A stretch of DNA of 64,000 nucleotides from Ancylostoma caninum (GCA_037903475.1 JBAJFG010000445.1:2294001-2358000); one strand, 5' to 3'. Shown: positions 1-11,698, counted from the first letter of the stretch. Numbers and translations: made by a program. The notes: generated by a model not told the origin, from the letters alone.

Positions 1-139
1 ACTTTATGCGCAGTGTAGTTCTATGTAGTTGAAAAGCGTTTTTCTTCCTCTTCTCATTAGTGGAAACATCAAGTTACTCATTAGAGTATCGTCACGTATC
101 TAATAGATAGAAAACGATATTTCTGAGACTATCCAATGT

Positions 140-1900
140 ATGTATGTACCCTTCGACCCTCTCATTACACTGATCCCACTCTTTGACGACTTCTTGCGGA
201 GTAATTTCGCTGGGCCACCATCGGCCCAGTGGATCTACTCCTTGATGTATTCCTGCAGTAGGAGTTCCCTGTGACCCTCTCAATTTAGAGAGCTCTCTCC
301 TTGACGACTTCCTGCAAGGCGGGTTCCCTGGAACCATCTTAATTCACGCAGGTACCCAGCGGCCCTCTCAAATGACGCGGATTCCCACCCACTCTCAACC
401 CACAGGGCACACTGCTTGACGAACTTCCCGCATCGTGGGCTCCCATAGTGGGTTCCCCGCTGCTTCGTGACTTTCTGCAGAATGAGGTTCCTCGGCCGTA
501 TCCAGTCAATCCCCTCCTTGAAGTATTCCTGAAATGAGAGTTCCCTAAGACCTCTCAACTCACATAGGCTGCCACCCACTTTCTCGGCTCATTAGGCCTA
601 ATTCTTGATGACTTCCCTCATCGCTGGTCTCCCGTTACCTTATCAACCCACATGGGTTCCACCGCAATCCTCTGACCTCATTGTATCCACTGCTTGACTA
701 ATTTTTGCACAATGAGTTCATTGGGTCACCTTCAACCCAATGGATCCCCTATTTCAAGTATTCCTGTGACGAGGGTTCCTTGAGACCCCTCAACTCACGT
801 GGTCTCCCACCCACCTTCGGTGCTGAGTGGGTCCTGTCGTTGGCGACTTCCAGCATCGTGGGTTCCTTGCTGCCTTCTCAGATCACATGGGTTCCCTGCG
901 ATATTCGCAATTCAGTGGATTTGCCGCTTGATTAATTGTTCCCTGGGTCACTATCGACCCAGTGTATCCCCTTCTTGGAGTATTATTGTAATGAGAGTTC
1001 CTTGAGACCCTCTCAACTCACATGGATTCTCACTCTCTCAATATATTAGGCCCATTCACTGATGATTTCCAGCATCTCGGGTTCCCTATTAGCTTCTTGA
1101 CTCACCCTTTTAGTCCTACAACCCGGGTTCATTTCGGCTTTCAGGGCTCAGGAATTCTTCATGAAGTCTACCTGTAGCGCTGGTTTTCCTAACTCGAAGT
1201 ACTCGCTCCCCTTCAGTCCTCCTCCGATTAGGGTTCCCTTCGACCTTCCTACTCAAAGTAACTCCTCCCCAGAGAACCTCTTACGGAAATGCCCATTCAA
1301 CGCGGGTTTCCTCCGACCTTCTCAAGTGGGAGGATCCCCTCTTTGAAATCCCCGTGCAAGGCGGGTTCCCCTACGGCCTTCCCAATTCAGAGGGCGCTTC
1401 TTTGTTTCCCCGTGTGGAGCGGATTCCCTCAGACCTTCCCAACCCAAAGTTCCCTATGACTTCTTAACTCAGATGGCCCTCTCGTTACGTGTGGATTCCC
1501 TCCGACTTCCTCGATTCAGAAGACCTTCCTTTGATTCTTCGTGCAACACCGGTTCCCTCTGACATCAACTCGGAAGACCCCTCCTTTGATCCCCTGTGCA
1601 ACGCGAGTTCCCTAAGACCTTTCCAACTCAGAGGACCCTCCCCTGACGTCTCTTTGCCATCTGGGTTTTCCTCCGACCTTTTCAATTCAGAGAAACCTCC
1701 CTCAATTCCCAGTGCAAAACGATTTCCTTCAGACCTTTTTAACTCAGAGGACCCTTCCCCGAAGTCTTTTTGCAACGTGAGCTCCCTACAACTTTCTCAA
1801 CTCAGGTGACCTTCCATGAAATCCCCATGCACAGCAGATTTCCTCCGACATCACCCCGAAGGCTCCTCGAAATCCTCATGCAACGCGTTTGACGACTTGT
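140..1900. repeat. Diverged minisatellite array, left copy
   Basis: Tandem degenerate units, each with a 'gttccct' core followed by 'gacc..ctcaactca' and a 'tgcaacgcg'-like segment. Cores at about 1549, 1606, 1665, 1720, 1778 and 1836 give a period near 57 bases. Because 57 is divisible by three, long open frames of about 19-residue repeats arise on both strands; these are not taken as genes. Units before about 1.2 kb are longer and more diverged. Related units occur in the opposite orientation at about 4.96-5.93 kb. Confidence 0.75.
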
Positions 1901-2880
1901 CCCAAGGCGTTTATTACGAACTACCGCGAGCTTGTATATAGTACATCATACAGCCATACAATTGCGCGGGAAGGCGCTGGACAAAATACTGAGTCTTGTT
2001 AGTTTACGTGATTAAGACGTTAGAGATGTAAAATTGATGTGGAAGCGAGTGAATCATATAAAGAAATTCTGAACTTTGCAGAAAACCCCCACGGGAGCAC
2101 GAGTGTTAGAATAGCTTTTTATGTGTTCTAGTTCTCTGACAGGCTTCAGAAAGGCGTAGGAGAAGAGTTGAGATTGTATAAAAATCATCAGGATGAAGAA
2201 AGTTTTGAGCGGGGGAGGCAGTATTGTTTAAGGTTTTTCTTAACAGCTCAAAAACCCTATTGAAAGACGACAAAAATAGCAAAATATAACTGAAGCGATT
2301 CGTTACTCCTTGCTGCTGATGTAAGACACCGTCGTTGAAGTAGCTGAGCTCTCCGGTGACTTCGAAAGTCGTCGTCCCCCAGTGCAGGAAAGTGTGTAGA
2401 TTTTTGAAGAACTGAAGTTAAGAATGACTCTGTTGATATGGCCAGTTGGGGTACAAACCGCAATTTGAAGTTGATACGCACAGCGTACCTCTCGAATCGG
2501 TCTCCTTCTCGTGGTGGGGTGGCTTGAATCTCGTTAGCTTAACACCAATCTCCGAAGTTCTGCGATTCCGGTTCATCGCTATGGACCCAGGGTAGTGGAG
2601 CTTTCGAGTGGACCAAACGACCGGAAATGCCTCCGGAAGTAACCGGACCAAGGAGGCTAGTCTGCCAGGGTCTGCAACCCGCGCAGATGAAAACAAAAAA
2701 AACGCAGAAACCCAGCCAGAGAATGTCCCAATGCCCGGGGAAGAGGGCGTTCGAAGAGCACTAGGACATACCAAGCCTGGAAGGGGCTTGACGAACAAAA
2801 CTGCCGGGAAAACAGGAGCGCTCTGGATATGGAAAAGGAACAAAAAAGAGAACATTTCTTGACTTGTTTCGCCACAGAGG
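1901..2880. other. Non-coding spacer, nothing recognised
   Basis: The open frames here (2418-2909 minus, 2608-2862 plus) overlap on opposite strands, have no recognisable domain and look like chance frames. The upper end probably includes 3' flanking sequence of the Penelope-like element read on the minus strand. Confidence 0.5.
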
Positions 2881-3314
2881 TTGTTGTTACAGACACATCG
2901 ATTTGCCAACGTTTCGGCAACGCGCCGTTTTCAACGCCTGAAAGTGGGTCAATTTGAATGAAATCGTGTTCTACAGCAACAAATGCTTCCTCCGAACTCA
3001 GCATTCAACTCATTCGGCCTAGTCAACGGCGAAAATTAGACGTGGGACATTAAATCACCAAGCGTCCCATCAAGAGGCGGAGAAGTTATCCGCGCCGCAA
3101 TGCGATACACTCATGAGCGGATGAGTGAGCGTCACTCTGCATGAGCCTTCAATGACAATCTTAGAGCTCGCATTATGGTACGAACGGCGTTGGATCACAA
3201 GTTATCGATATGTGCTCATTTCTGTTGTTCATTCTGGCGTTTCGCACGGAAATCCAGAATGCTTCGAGAGCTTTCTCCGCTCAGATTTCTGGTTCGTGGG
3301 CCAGATTGTGCATG

Positions 3315-3575
3315 CTACATCGAAATCGTTTCCACTATGTCTTCGCGTTTACGTTTTCCGAGTGGCTTTACCAAACTTTTCCTTCTTTTGCTAGCAAGAT
3401 GTTCATTTAATCGTACATGAAGGGGTCGTCCGGTCTCACCAATGTTGGTCGCATGGCAGCTCAAACATCCTATTTGGTGAACAACCTTTGTTGTAGCAAA
3501 GTCCCCGATACCGTATGGACATGCGATGCAGTGTTTTGTGATACAAGATCTATCGTATAGTGTATTCCGGACCAA
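3315..3575 (-). pseudogene. GIY-YIG endonuclease domain of Penelope-like element A
   Basis: The frame contains 'CLSCHATNIGETGRPLHVRL', matching the second half of the GIY-YIG core of Penelope-like elements (usual pattern Cys-x-x-Cys, then YIGETGRxLxxRxxEH). The YIG Tyr is Asn here; the conserved Arg and the Glu of 'LNEH' are present. In intact elements this domain nicks target DNA for target-primed reverse transcription. It lies downstream of the RT on the same strand, as expected. Confidence 0.8.
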
Positions 3576-3715
3576 CTGTCGTTTGATGTTATCGTTAGAG
3601 ATGTTGATAAGAACGACATCATTCTCTAGTAGAGCCCGGGCTGGACATTGCTTTATTGCGTCACTGATCCTATCCGAAACGAAGGGTATGCACAGGCGAA
3701 GTTTGTTATGATATC

Positions 3716-4045
3716 CTAGATATATGATATGCTAGTTTTACTACCACTGCGAGCTCTACGATGTTGTTGCTCCCGTGAAAAGCAGCCATTTTTGCGCGCT
3801 ATTACTGACGCAAGTCTAGTGGATTCTTGGCGTTCTGCCTCACCACTGCTCACCTCTACTGCTGTTTTAAACATGTTGCCAACTACAGCACGCTTGATGG
3901 TCATCGTGTGCGCGGACCTCGCCTGTAGAATTATGTTCTTGCAACTCTCTTCGCGATACAATTTTACATGAACCATGTCGTTAGAGATTTTCAGCTGCGT
4001 GTTGAGGAATGGTAGCCAACGTTCGTGTGGAGTTTCCTCTGTCAA
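3716..4045 (-). pseudogene. Penelope-like reverse transcriptase, thumb and linker part
   Basis: This frame continues the same element downstream of motif C. It contains the 'WLPFLNTQLKISNDMVHVKL' segment, the FLD/FLNT-like motif that follows motif C in Penelope-like RTs, then a basic linker rich in Arg, Lys and Ser leading to the endonuclease. It is separated from the palm by a stop near 4075 and from the endonuclease by stops between 3716 and 3575. Confidence 0.7.
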
Positions 4046-4113
4046 TTTTATATACTGAGATTGTTCGTTCAGTCATCTGAAGCATTCGTCCATCTCTGAC
4101 TGGGTGGATGCAA

Positions 4114-4629
4114 CTACGCAGTAGTAGTCGATGTAACGACAGACAACAACGGTTTCCGTGAAAGCACCGGTTCCTCTATCTTGCTCATGTAGCAAATAGC
4201 GAGAACCGGCACTAGCCTTTGACCCATGGCTAACCCTCTAATCTTCGAGAAATATCTTCGAGACCATTCAAAAACGTTGCATGTTAGACATTCCTTGACC
4301 AGAGTCATAATCCGTGCTCTACTGAGCCTGTATGTCTCAATCTCTCTTTCATGCAACCCTGGCATTTCATTCAATGCCTGTAAAGCATCCTTCACTGAGA
4401 CGTTCGTGTAGAGCGATGAAACTTCAAATGACTCGAGCACACAATTTTTACTGAAATTTGTTTTGTATATTTGGTCAATGAATTGTCTGGTGCTAGTCAA
4501 ATGAGAAAGTACCTTGGTTAAGAGTTGACCCACGATCTTGTTCAGAAACCACGATATTCTGTCGATTGGACCTCCCACACAGCATACTATCGGTCGATTT
4601 TTGTATTCGGTTATCGACAGCGGTTCCAT
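4114..4629 (-). pseudogene. Penelope-like reverse transcriptase, N-terminal and palm part
   Basis: This 171-codon frame holds the upstream block 'RPIVCCVGGPIDRISWFLNK' at residues 12-31 and RT motif A as 'FEVSSLYTNVSV' at about residues 68-79 (nt 4428-4393). The usual catalytic Asp of motif A is Glu here. Motif B follows as 'GLAMGQRLVPVLA'. The frame is lost just after 'SKIEEPV', and motif C continues in another frame at about 4137-4110 as 'RYIDYYCVV', where the second Asp of the usual YxDD-type motif is Tyr. One indel plus two changed catalytic residues indicate a dead copy. Family assignment rests on motif order and spacing. Confidence 0.8.
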
Positions 4630-4649
4630 GTCAGTGATCGAGGGTTTAT

Positions 4650-4960
4650 GAGTCTTTATAAGATTTCAGAACACGGGACAGTTTAGGTTCTCAATTTTAT
4701 GCCGATAGGAAAACTTCGCTTAGACTTGCCGCTTTGCCGATCGTCATCCAGATTCCAAAAACATTAAAGCAACCGACTGAATGTGGTATGATTCGCCTCT
4801 CGGTGAGCGACAAAGGCGGCTAGTTTGCGGTCATGCCACAAACAATAGACCGAGAAATCACCAAACTCCACCTCACGTATACAATCATTTACCGGTGTAC
4901 TACGCTCAATGAATTCATTTCTCAGTACAAAAGGTTAAACCATATCTGGATTGCAAGAGG
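4650..4960. other. Spacer between Penelope-like element A and the right minisatellite arm
   Basis: About 300 bases with no recognisable gene or repeat. A short frame (4833-5021) runs into the repeat arm and shows no domain. Confidence 0.4.
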
Positions 4961-5930
4961 ACTAAATAAAAGGGAGGGGGGTACTTTGTGTTGGAGAGCC
5001 CGAGGAAAACCTGCGCTGTAGGTGAACGTCATGGAGGTGTTACTTTTAGGGGGGAGGGCACTCTGACTGGGAAGGCCAGAAGGAACCCTTACTGCAGGAG
5101 GACCACAAGGAGGAGTACTTTGGTTTGGAAAGCCGAAGAAAACCCGCGCTACAGGTGGACTCCATGGAAGAGGTACTCTGAGCCGGGAGTGCTGGAGGGA
5201 ACCCGTGTTGCAGGAGGGCTAAAAGTGTGAGTTGAGAGGGCAGCAGGGAACCGGCGATGCGGGAAATCATCAGTGAGTGGGCCCAGTAAGTTAAGAAAGT
5301 GAGTTGGGAGGTCTCAAGGGACCCTCATTGCAGTAATACTCCAGGAAGGAGATACACTGGGTCGATAGTGGCCCAGGGAACAATTAATCAAGCGACGAAT
5401 TCACTGAGTTGCGAATATCGCAGGGAACCCATGTGATTTGAAAAGGCAGCAAGGAACCCACGATGCTGGATGTCGCCAACAAGGGGACCCACTCAGCACC
5501 GAAGATGGGTGGGAGACCACGTGAGTTGAGGTGTCTCAAGGAATCCTCGTCACAGGAATACTTGAAGTGGAGGATCCATTGGGTTGAAGGTGATCTAATG
5601 AACTCATCCTGCAAGAATTAGTCAATCGGCGGATACGCTGAGTTAAGAGTTAAGTGGAACCCATGTGGGTTGATAAGGTAACGGAAGACCAGCGATGAGG
5701 GAAGTCATCAAGAATTGGGCCAAATGAGCCGAGGGAGTGGGTGGCAGTCAATGTGAATTGAGGGGTCTAAGGGGGTCTCTCATTTCAGGAATACTTCAAG
5801 GAGGGGATTGACTGGATACGGCCGAGGAACCTCATTCTGCAGAAAGTCACGAAGCAGTGGGGAACCCACGATGGGAACCCACGATGCGGGAAGTTCGTCA
5901 AGCAATGTGCCCTGTGGGTTCCTCAGATGT
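4960..5930. repeat. Diverged minisatellite array, right (inverted) arm
   Basis: Reverse-complement counterpart of the array at 0.4-1.3 kb. Plus-strand units read 'agggaacc' preceded by 'gaga/ggtctcaag' and 'gagttgag'. Frames such as 4988-5230 and 5384-5614 are by-products of the repeat. The homology stops sharply near 5930, at the sequence 'gtgccctgtgggtt'. Confidence 0.7.
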
Positions 5931-5934
5931 GGTG

Positions 5935-6330
5935 TTTGAATGATCACACAGGATTTGATCAATGCCCCTATGTTGAATTCTAGTTGATACAAAGACGTTG
6001 AACAACTTACGCCGTGCACGACATGACATGCTCGAAAAGCCATTTCGCCTTCCTAGTACCGTCTTGGGAAACTAATTCATTTCTCCAGAAATATTATCAG
6101 ATCTTATGAATAAGAAAGAATTCGATCGATTCATACAGAAAAGAGGCCTTATTGAAGAATTAAGGCCACAATTATGTTTCCTTTTTATGATGGAATTTAG
6201 GAAGCCACTGTGTGCAGTGTCGATTGGATCTCGTGCATGTCGGAGGGTGTTCATCGCCTCTGTATCAACTAGAATTTAGAATAGTGACATTTAGCAAATC
6301 ATGTGTGATCATTCTACATCACATCCTAGC
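5935..6330. mobile_element. Small inverted-repeat element (MITE-like)
   Basis: About 5935-6010 pairs with the reverse complement of about 6245-6330. Shared blocks are 'gaatgatcacaca' (5937-5951, inverted near 6308), 'aattctagttgataca' (5977-5993, inverted near 6262) and a 'catg/gtgcacga' block further in. The arms are diverged with small indels, and the centre is AT-rich. No transposase frame and no certain target duplication. Confidence 0.55.
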
Positions 6331-7440
6331 GATTATCGTTGACAAAAGTTTGCTTTGGTTCAAGAAAGTGCAGTTATCCCCGTGGGTCAAGGCACCACAG
6401 CACAACAAAGCTGCCACAAACTCGAAGCCTTGTACCTGAAAAACGCTTGTGAACACTCATTCCTAGCGGAAAATAGTCCTAAGACAAATTCTAAATGGTT
6501 CCATGCTTAATGCTTCTAGAACTTTTATGCTAAAAAACTTAAACACACTGTTCAAGAAACTAAGATCGATGTTGGGCCGAACCTCATCTGGAACAACTTC
6601 ACCAGTTTGAAGAACCGAAGGTCTGGATTGGCAATGGATAGGGAATAATCCACTCGCAACAAATGCACCTACAGATTCCGTTTTCTGGGTAAATCGTTTC
6701 ATCAAGCCAAGTGTCCCCATAATTTTGAAACACTGGTTTTTCTATCTTTCTCTACAAAAATCTTATATATTGATGAAAAATATGTCTCTAGAGGTTATTT
6801 CACATTCTGAATTGAACAAAGAAAAAATCAGATCGATTGGTTCATAGTGAGGCCCGCTACAGCAAAGATCGGGTATCCCCATAATTATGAAACGCACTGT
6901 ATAATTATTGTAGATGAAGCTCGGTTTCTGTGGGATAACAAGAAATGCGAATGTCTATAGGCAGAGACGTTTTCGCACTTCTAAGTTTTCCTGAAAAAAA
7001 TCTTCTTTCTGGGACGGTTGCGTCCGGAGTTCGGTGGTGTAAGGGTGTGACTGATTGCAGCCTTCTCAAACCCAGTCAAGCATTGACAACAGAGTACTAG
7101 TATTGTAGATTCAGAGTTGATCTCCGAGAAGTTGCCGTAGGTGTTGTCGACACTGGTGAACAGAATCAGGGTTTCCCCTGCTCCAAGATGGCGCTAAGTC
7201 TCTCATCCAAAATTTCACCCAGCAAAAACTGACGCAGTAGAGCATCGATTCATTCCCTTTATTTCCCAGACGATTTCCTTACTGAATATTACTTTTTCTG
7301 AGTCCCATGTGCAAACCTGTGAGAGCAGCAAATTACTGATCTGGACCATGCTGAAATCGCTCTTTCAAAGTTTGTGAGTTTTCGCGACATGAGTTTTAGA
7401 AAGGATCTAACGAATTGAATGGATGCTGAACTCATTGTCG
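6331..7440. other. Non-coding stretch with Tc1-like terminal motif relics
   Basis: No recognisable gene. The minus frame 6463-6720 has no domain. The motif 'ccccataattttgaaacact' occurs at about 6714-6733 and a close copy at 6876-6902 ends in 'gaaacgcactgta'. The second resembles the right end of the Tc1-like copy near 29.2 kb, which ends 'gatacgcactgta'. These are probably orphan transposon ends. Confidence 0.45.
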
Positions 7441-7499
7441 ATGTGGTATTTTAGCCGAGTTATAACACATTGAACTGGAGCGTTCGTTTCGGCAATTCG

Positions 7500-7800
7500 T
7501 TTAGCACCAACCCAATACTTCTCCCTTACTCTTTTTTGTTCTTATTGTTGTTTCTTGTCTTTCTCATTCTCCCTACTCTTTTTCCTTGTTCTTCTTCTTC
7601 TTTCTTCTTCATTGTTGTTGTGGTTGTCTTTGTTCTTTTGCCTGTTCCTCTTCGTTATTGTTGTTTCTCTCCTCCATCGTTGTTCTTATTGTTCTTGTTC
7701 CTTTTCTTCTTTCCATTCTTCGTTTTTCTTCCTCTTCTTCTTTCATTCGTTCTCGTTCGTCTTTTTCTTCTTCGTTCAAAATTCCTGGTTGTGGTTGCTG
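7500..7800. repeat. Pyrimidine-rich low-complexity tract
   Basis: Plus strand almost entirely C and T with interspersed TTC and TTG triplets. It produces Phe/Leu/Ser-rich frames in all three plus frames (7470-7823, 7555-8097, 7586-7804), which is the mark of low complexity rather than coding. Confidence 0.85.
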
Positions 7801-7829
7801 TTGATCCTACTACTTCAGAATAACAAAGC

Positions 7830-8750
7830 TGTTGTTGCTCCTATAAATGATGTTATTAACAATGATGCGTTCAACTGCGTTGCCTCCAGTACTGATCTTA
7901 CAAGTTTTTTTTGTCTTTTTTTACAACCTCACGGACCTCATTATTGGAAGTTGTTTGCCCTGTTATTGAGCCGCGCGAGTGAATATTTGTGGCGTGTACT
8001 CCTGTTTATAATTCTCGCACGAGGTTCACTATTAGGTCCAGGAGCAACTAGCGAGCGAATGTGGGTGTACTCCGATGATGTTCAACTGGGCATATGATAT
8101 GTTAGCACTAAAATCTCAGTGGACGCAGCTAGGAATAACTTCGCGAAGGATGCCGCAAGACCGAGCCGCGCGCGCCGGTATGGGTGTTGTCTGTCGCTGG
8201 AATGCTAGGCGCTTTTCTGACCTATGGTCGAAAATCCTTAAAACTGGGTTGAAAACCTACTAGAAATAGCATTACAGCAGCAGAAGACATCGGTTACGGC
8301 GGGCGCGGTGCGCTTGCACGGCGTCCTTCTCAGGGCCGCGGATGGGCCACCGCCATCGACGTCCACTGGAAGTGACTGATGAAAATTGCATGAACTCCAG
8401 ATGCACCCCCAATAGTAGCATCCCGATTCGATTGATTTCTCGCCTGTTTCATTCAGTTTTACTAATGAGTATGAGTTCTGCGCCCTTGAAACCCACAGAA
8501 TATACGACGAAATGTCAGACACGAAGTTTTACGTACAGGGAACTCCAAGCAGACAAGTGAGTCGGTGCGCGCAGTGTATAATTTGGAACATCCAGCCGCT
8601 CAGAATTTTCTGGAGAACCTGTGGATAAATTCTCTCACTTTTTAGTGTAAATACCCTGCCTAGTCTGCTGCTTCTAGGCACTGTACGTGACCCATGGGAG
8701 CCAAAGTCAAAGCCAAGGGCAATTTTTAATATTTCTGCAATAGATCCTCA
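7830..8750. other. Non-coding spacer
   Basis: No recognisable gene in either strand. Contains a 'tacagggaactccaa' motif near 8531 that recurs near 60118. Confidence 0.4.
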
Positions 8751-8752
8751 GA

Positions 8753-9276
8753 TTAAAGGCAAGGTCCGGGCAAAATTCCATCTCCCAAATTTCTACTGGA
8801 TTCGTAGCCCACGGCCAGGCCTTTGACGGAAATTATAAAAAAAAAACTCGAAAAGGTTCCACAACAACCTCTTTCCATCGAGGAATTTCGATACGGCGTT
8901 TGTGGGTTTGCGGCGTCCGTGCTTTCAAATGACGTTAAACGGCGCTCCCTACATGCTGTCTGTTGTGGCGTCGTAAGAAAAAATTCATATTCAAAGGATC
9001 AGTGGTCCATTTGACGAGGTGGGGAAGGTTTCACGAAATGTTCGTTTGGCTGTGTGTATCTGAGCGTCCATCGTCGTTCGGTATGCACGCGCGCAGCTTC
9101 TGTCGGTTGGAGCAGGTTTTCCCACGGCTACCGTACTCGTCGGACCTTTTGTCAACTATCTAGCGATAGAGCTTATATCGAGGTCTCAAACTTGAGATAC
9201 GTGCTACACATATGGTTTGGACTCTAGAGAGCAAAAAACCTGGGTGGGCAAGATTCTGACCGGACCTTGCCTTTAA
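8753..9276. mobile_element. TTAA-flanked inverted-repeat element of about 524 bases
   Basis: The left end reads 'ttaaaggcaaggtccgg' at 8753-8769; the right end is its exact reverse complement at about 9260-9276, with looser similarity for about 10 bases further in (caaaat against cagaat). Both ends start with TTAA, matching other TTAAAGGCA-ended elements in this window (37463, 60419, 60685). There is no transposase, so it is a non-autonomous element. Small frames at 8823-9163 have no domain. Confidence 0.7.
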
Positions 9277-10406
9277 AAAACCATGTACTAAGGGATAATA
9301 TTTTTGTGCAGCAGCTGCTCTACATGAATTTCAGTCTCTATGCGTGTTTGCAAACAAGTAAGCGTGTAAAACTTGTGTGTGGATCCCAGTTTCAAGACAG
9401 CATACAGTTCCACATAGTGAACCTGACGTGAGCCAGAGTATTGAACTGCTAGATATTTTATGAGATTTCGTAATTAAGAAAATCGCAATTTCAGGAGTAT
9501 TGCTCACGTAAATAGCCTAATCGGCCTCTGACTGTTAATGTACATAGAATTCTTATAAATCCTAGAAGTTCCGGCGAGATTTGGTGAGGTTGAGCTTGAT
9601 AAAGATGGTCGCCCTTGGGGTAAATGAACATAGGAGTTCCGTGAGGACGATCTTACTCCACTTTTAGACGAGATCTTCTCTGTCAACTTTTCTACTGCTG
9701 TTTTTTTCCTCTGAGTGGTCTCCAATTCCCTAATTTCAATATTTTTTCCATTCAACTTACAACCTCAGAAGTGGCGCTTCGCATCTCCTCACTTGCTTTC
9801 TCCATGTGTGTGTTATTGGCGCGAGTCTAGCAAGTTTTAGCTGCCGCTCAGATAGACCTTGTGCCACGCAACAGAATTGTTTGCGTTCTGAAGATGATCT
9901 CCTCAGTAACATGTTCGTGAAGAACCACACTGTTTGAGTCGACTAAATTCGTGGCCATCTACTGCAACTCTTGGACGAAACTCTGTAAAATGCCCAAAAA
10001 AGTGGACAAAATAAATGGTTGGCGATTGCATTGCCACGGATCCCTAGAGTTGGTGTGAGCAGAACCACCGCTCAATCTAGAATCTTGACTATCTTCCTGA
10101 CAAAATTTGCGCGGAGGGATCGCACGTTCTCAGTGTGAGGGGTGACCAAGGGCTGAGCGTTCAGGGTATTTTCACAAAGTAGATTCGTTGAACTTAGGTT
10201 TTGCTGGGAGTTATCAGGTATGTGAAAAAGTTTCCGCCATCTAGCAGTAGGCAGTTATTGAGCAGGGAGCCCTGTCCAGGACGATTTATGACTTGAGCCG
10301 TTAGGTGTTTGTATTCTAGAATTTATACTGTATTGATGTTCTTTTCAGCAGTGAGGATGTGAATTTCCAATGGCATGGTACGTGCATGGATCAGAAGAGA
10401 ATCTGG
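9277..10406. other. Non-coding spacer
   Basis: No gene, RNA or clear repeat recognised. The minus frame 9504-9755 shows no domain. Confidence 0.4.
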
Positions 10407-10440
10407 TTAAAGGCAGCACCCACGGAAATTTTCGCCATTG
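10407..10440 (+). repeat. Orphan TTAA-type element end
   Basis: The sequence starting 'ttaaaggcagcacccacgg' at 10407 matches the left ends at 37463 and 60419. No inverted partner was found in the following 2 kb, so this is probably a truncated element. Confidence 0.5.
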
Positions 10441-10828
10441 GAACCTTAGCTTATTTGGGAGGTTTCAGGAGAGCTCAACATTTTCTCAAAAGCAAAACTT
10501 TCTTTCAGTCCTAAAAATAGTGTTTTGTCGTACACTTTCTGGTTGAGTTCAACACAAGTGGCCGAGTGGCAATAGGGACCGATGGCGATAGATCGATAAG
10601 GCCGTCTTTTTTACTAGAAGGATCCTCGCAAAACCACTTGTTTCTTCTGAACTATAGCCTACCCGCACCGTGGCAAAACAAATACCCGTTGGAAAATTAC
10701 TACTACTTAGTAAAGAAGTCACTTGAACATCCAAACATCACGAAATTCCCTAACAATGAAGAAATGGGAGGAAATTGAAAATTCTTCAATAACTAGCACC
10801 CACAGTGTCAATAGGCAAAGGTGTGGTA

Positions 10829-11580
10829 GTTCACGGTGTGATCCACTCCGTGCCCCAAAGCTATTATAAATCAACTCATTCTGTGACCTTTTCGCTTAGT
10901 TCAGGTAGGCAAAGGTGCGGTACATCACGGCGTGCACTATTCCCTTAATGCAGGTGTCCCGAAGGTGAATCGGTTCACAGGCGCTGACATTTTCTCCGAA
11001 TCAGGAAAACTGAACATAAAGTGGCTCACTTTATACTCTCCTACCTTAGTTCTGCTAGCCAAAAGTGTAGTAATTCGGTGTGATCCATTCCCTTGGTGCA
11101 GGTGCCCCAAAGATAAATCAGCTCACTCTGTGACCATTTCGCTTAGTTTAGGTAGGCAAAAGTGTAGTAGTTCACGGTGTGATCCATTCCCTTGATGCAG
11201 GTGCCCCAAAGGTAAATCGGCTCACTCTGTGACCTATTCGCTTAGTTCAGGTAGGCAAAACGTGTGGTAGTTCACGGTGGGCACCATTCCCTCAATACAG
11301 GTGCTCCGAAGGTAAATCGGCTCACGGGCGCTGACATTTTCCTCAGATCGGGAAAACCGGAGGTAAAGTGGCTCACTCTATATTCTTTTATCTTTAACTT
11401 TAGTTCTGGTCGCTAAGTGTGTAGTAGTTCACGGTGTGATCCATTCCCCTGATCCAGGTGCCCCGAAGGTAAATCGGCTTACGGACACAGCCATTTTCCT
11501 CAGACCAGGTAAACCGAAGGTGAAGTGGCTCACTCTGTTGCCTTTTCCCTTAGTTCAGGTAGCCAAAAGGTGTAGTAGTT
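10829..11580 (+). repeat. Minisatellite with alternating units of about 98 and 150 bases
   Basis: The core 'gtagttcacggtgtgatcc' or close variants start near 10829, 10919, 11067, 11165, 11264 and 11421, with a last partial at 11567. The next block is 'ggtgccccaaaggtaaatcg' followed by 'ctcactctgtgacc' and 'ttagttcaggtaggcaaaag'. The longer units carry an extra segment 'gctgacattttcctcagatc'. The same unit is attached to the 3' end of the RTE element at about 24193-24310. Confidence 0.8.
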
Positions 11581-11698
11581 CTATAGCTCCGCGCTACAAT
11601 ATGTAATCAATAGCTTGAACATGGTAAGAAAACATTTTTTCATCTAATCCAATCATTCATAAACAATGCGAATTAGTCCGAGATTTATCTTGATATGC

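Larger units (their letters stand above)
2885..4640 (-). mobile_element. Penelope-like retroelement A, decayed copy
   Basis: Read on the minus strand the order is RT fingers and palm (4629-4114), RT motif C and thumb (about 4140-3716), then a GIY-YIG-type endonuclease (3575-3315). This order defines endonuclease-bearing Penelope-like elements. It ends near a 'gccgaaacgttggc' motif at about 2925-2908 (minus). Several frameshifts and stops separate the blocks, and catalytic positions are changed, so this copy should be inactive. The 5' end is not defined; homology fades near 4650. Confidence 0.8.
398..5930. repeat. Large inverted repeat whose arms are minisatellite
   Basis: The stretch at about 398-1300 matches the reverse complement of about 5000-5930. 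Shared blocks run in the same inverted order: the 'gggcacactgcttgacgaac' block at 415-440 pairs with 5895-5925, the 'catcgctggtctcccgttac' block near 620 pairs with 5680, and the 'ctacctgtagcgctgg' block near 1168 pairs with 5150. Identity looks like about 75-85 percent by eye. The arms bracket a Penelope-like element. The arrangement resembles a foldback element with repeat-built arms, but could be an inverted duplication of a local satellite. No clear target-site duplication was found. Confidence 0.6.

Noticed and set aside
2418..2909. 163-codon minus frame taken as a gene
   Set aside because: No domain, overlaps an opposite frame of similar quality, and lies at the edge of a decayed Penelope-like element.
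7020..7090. A-box-like 'tggtgtaaggg' suggesting a tRNA-derived repeat
   Set aside because: No B box at the right distance and no cloverleaf.
7470..8097. Long Phe/Leu/Ser-rich frames of up to 180 codons
   Set aside because: They lie in a pyrimidine tract that is open in all three plus frames; composition alone explains them.
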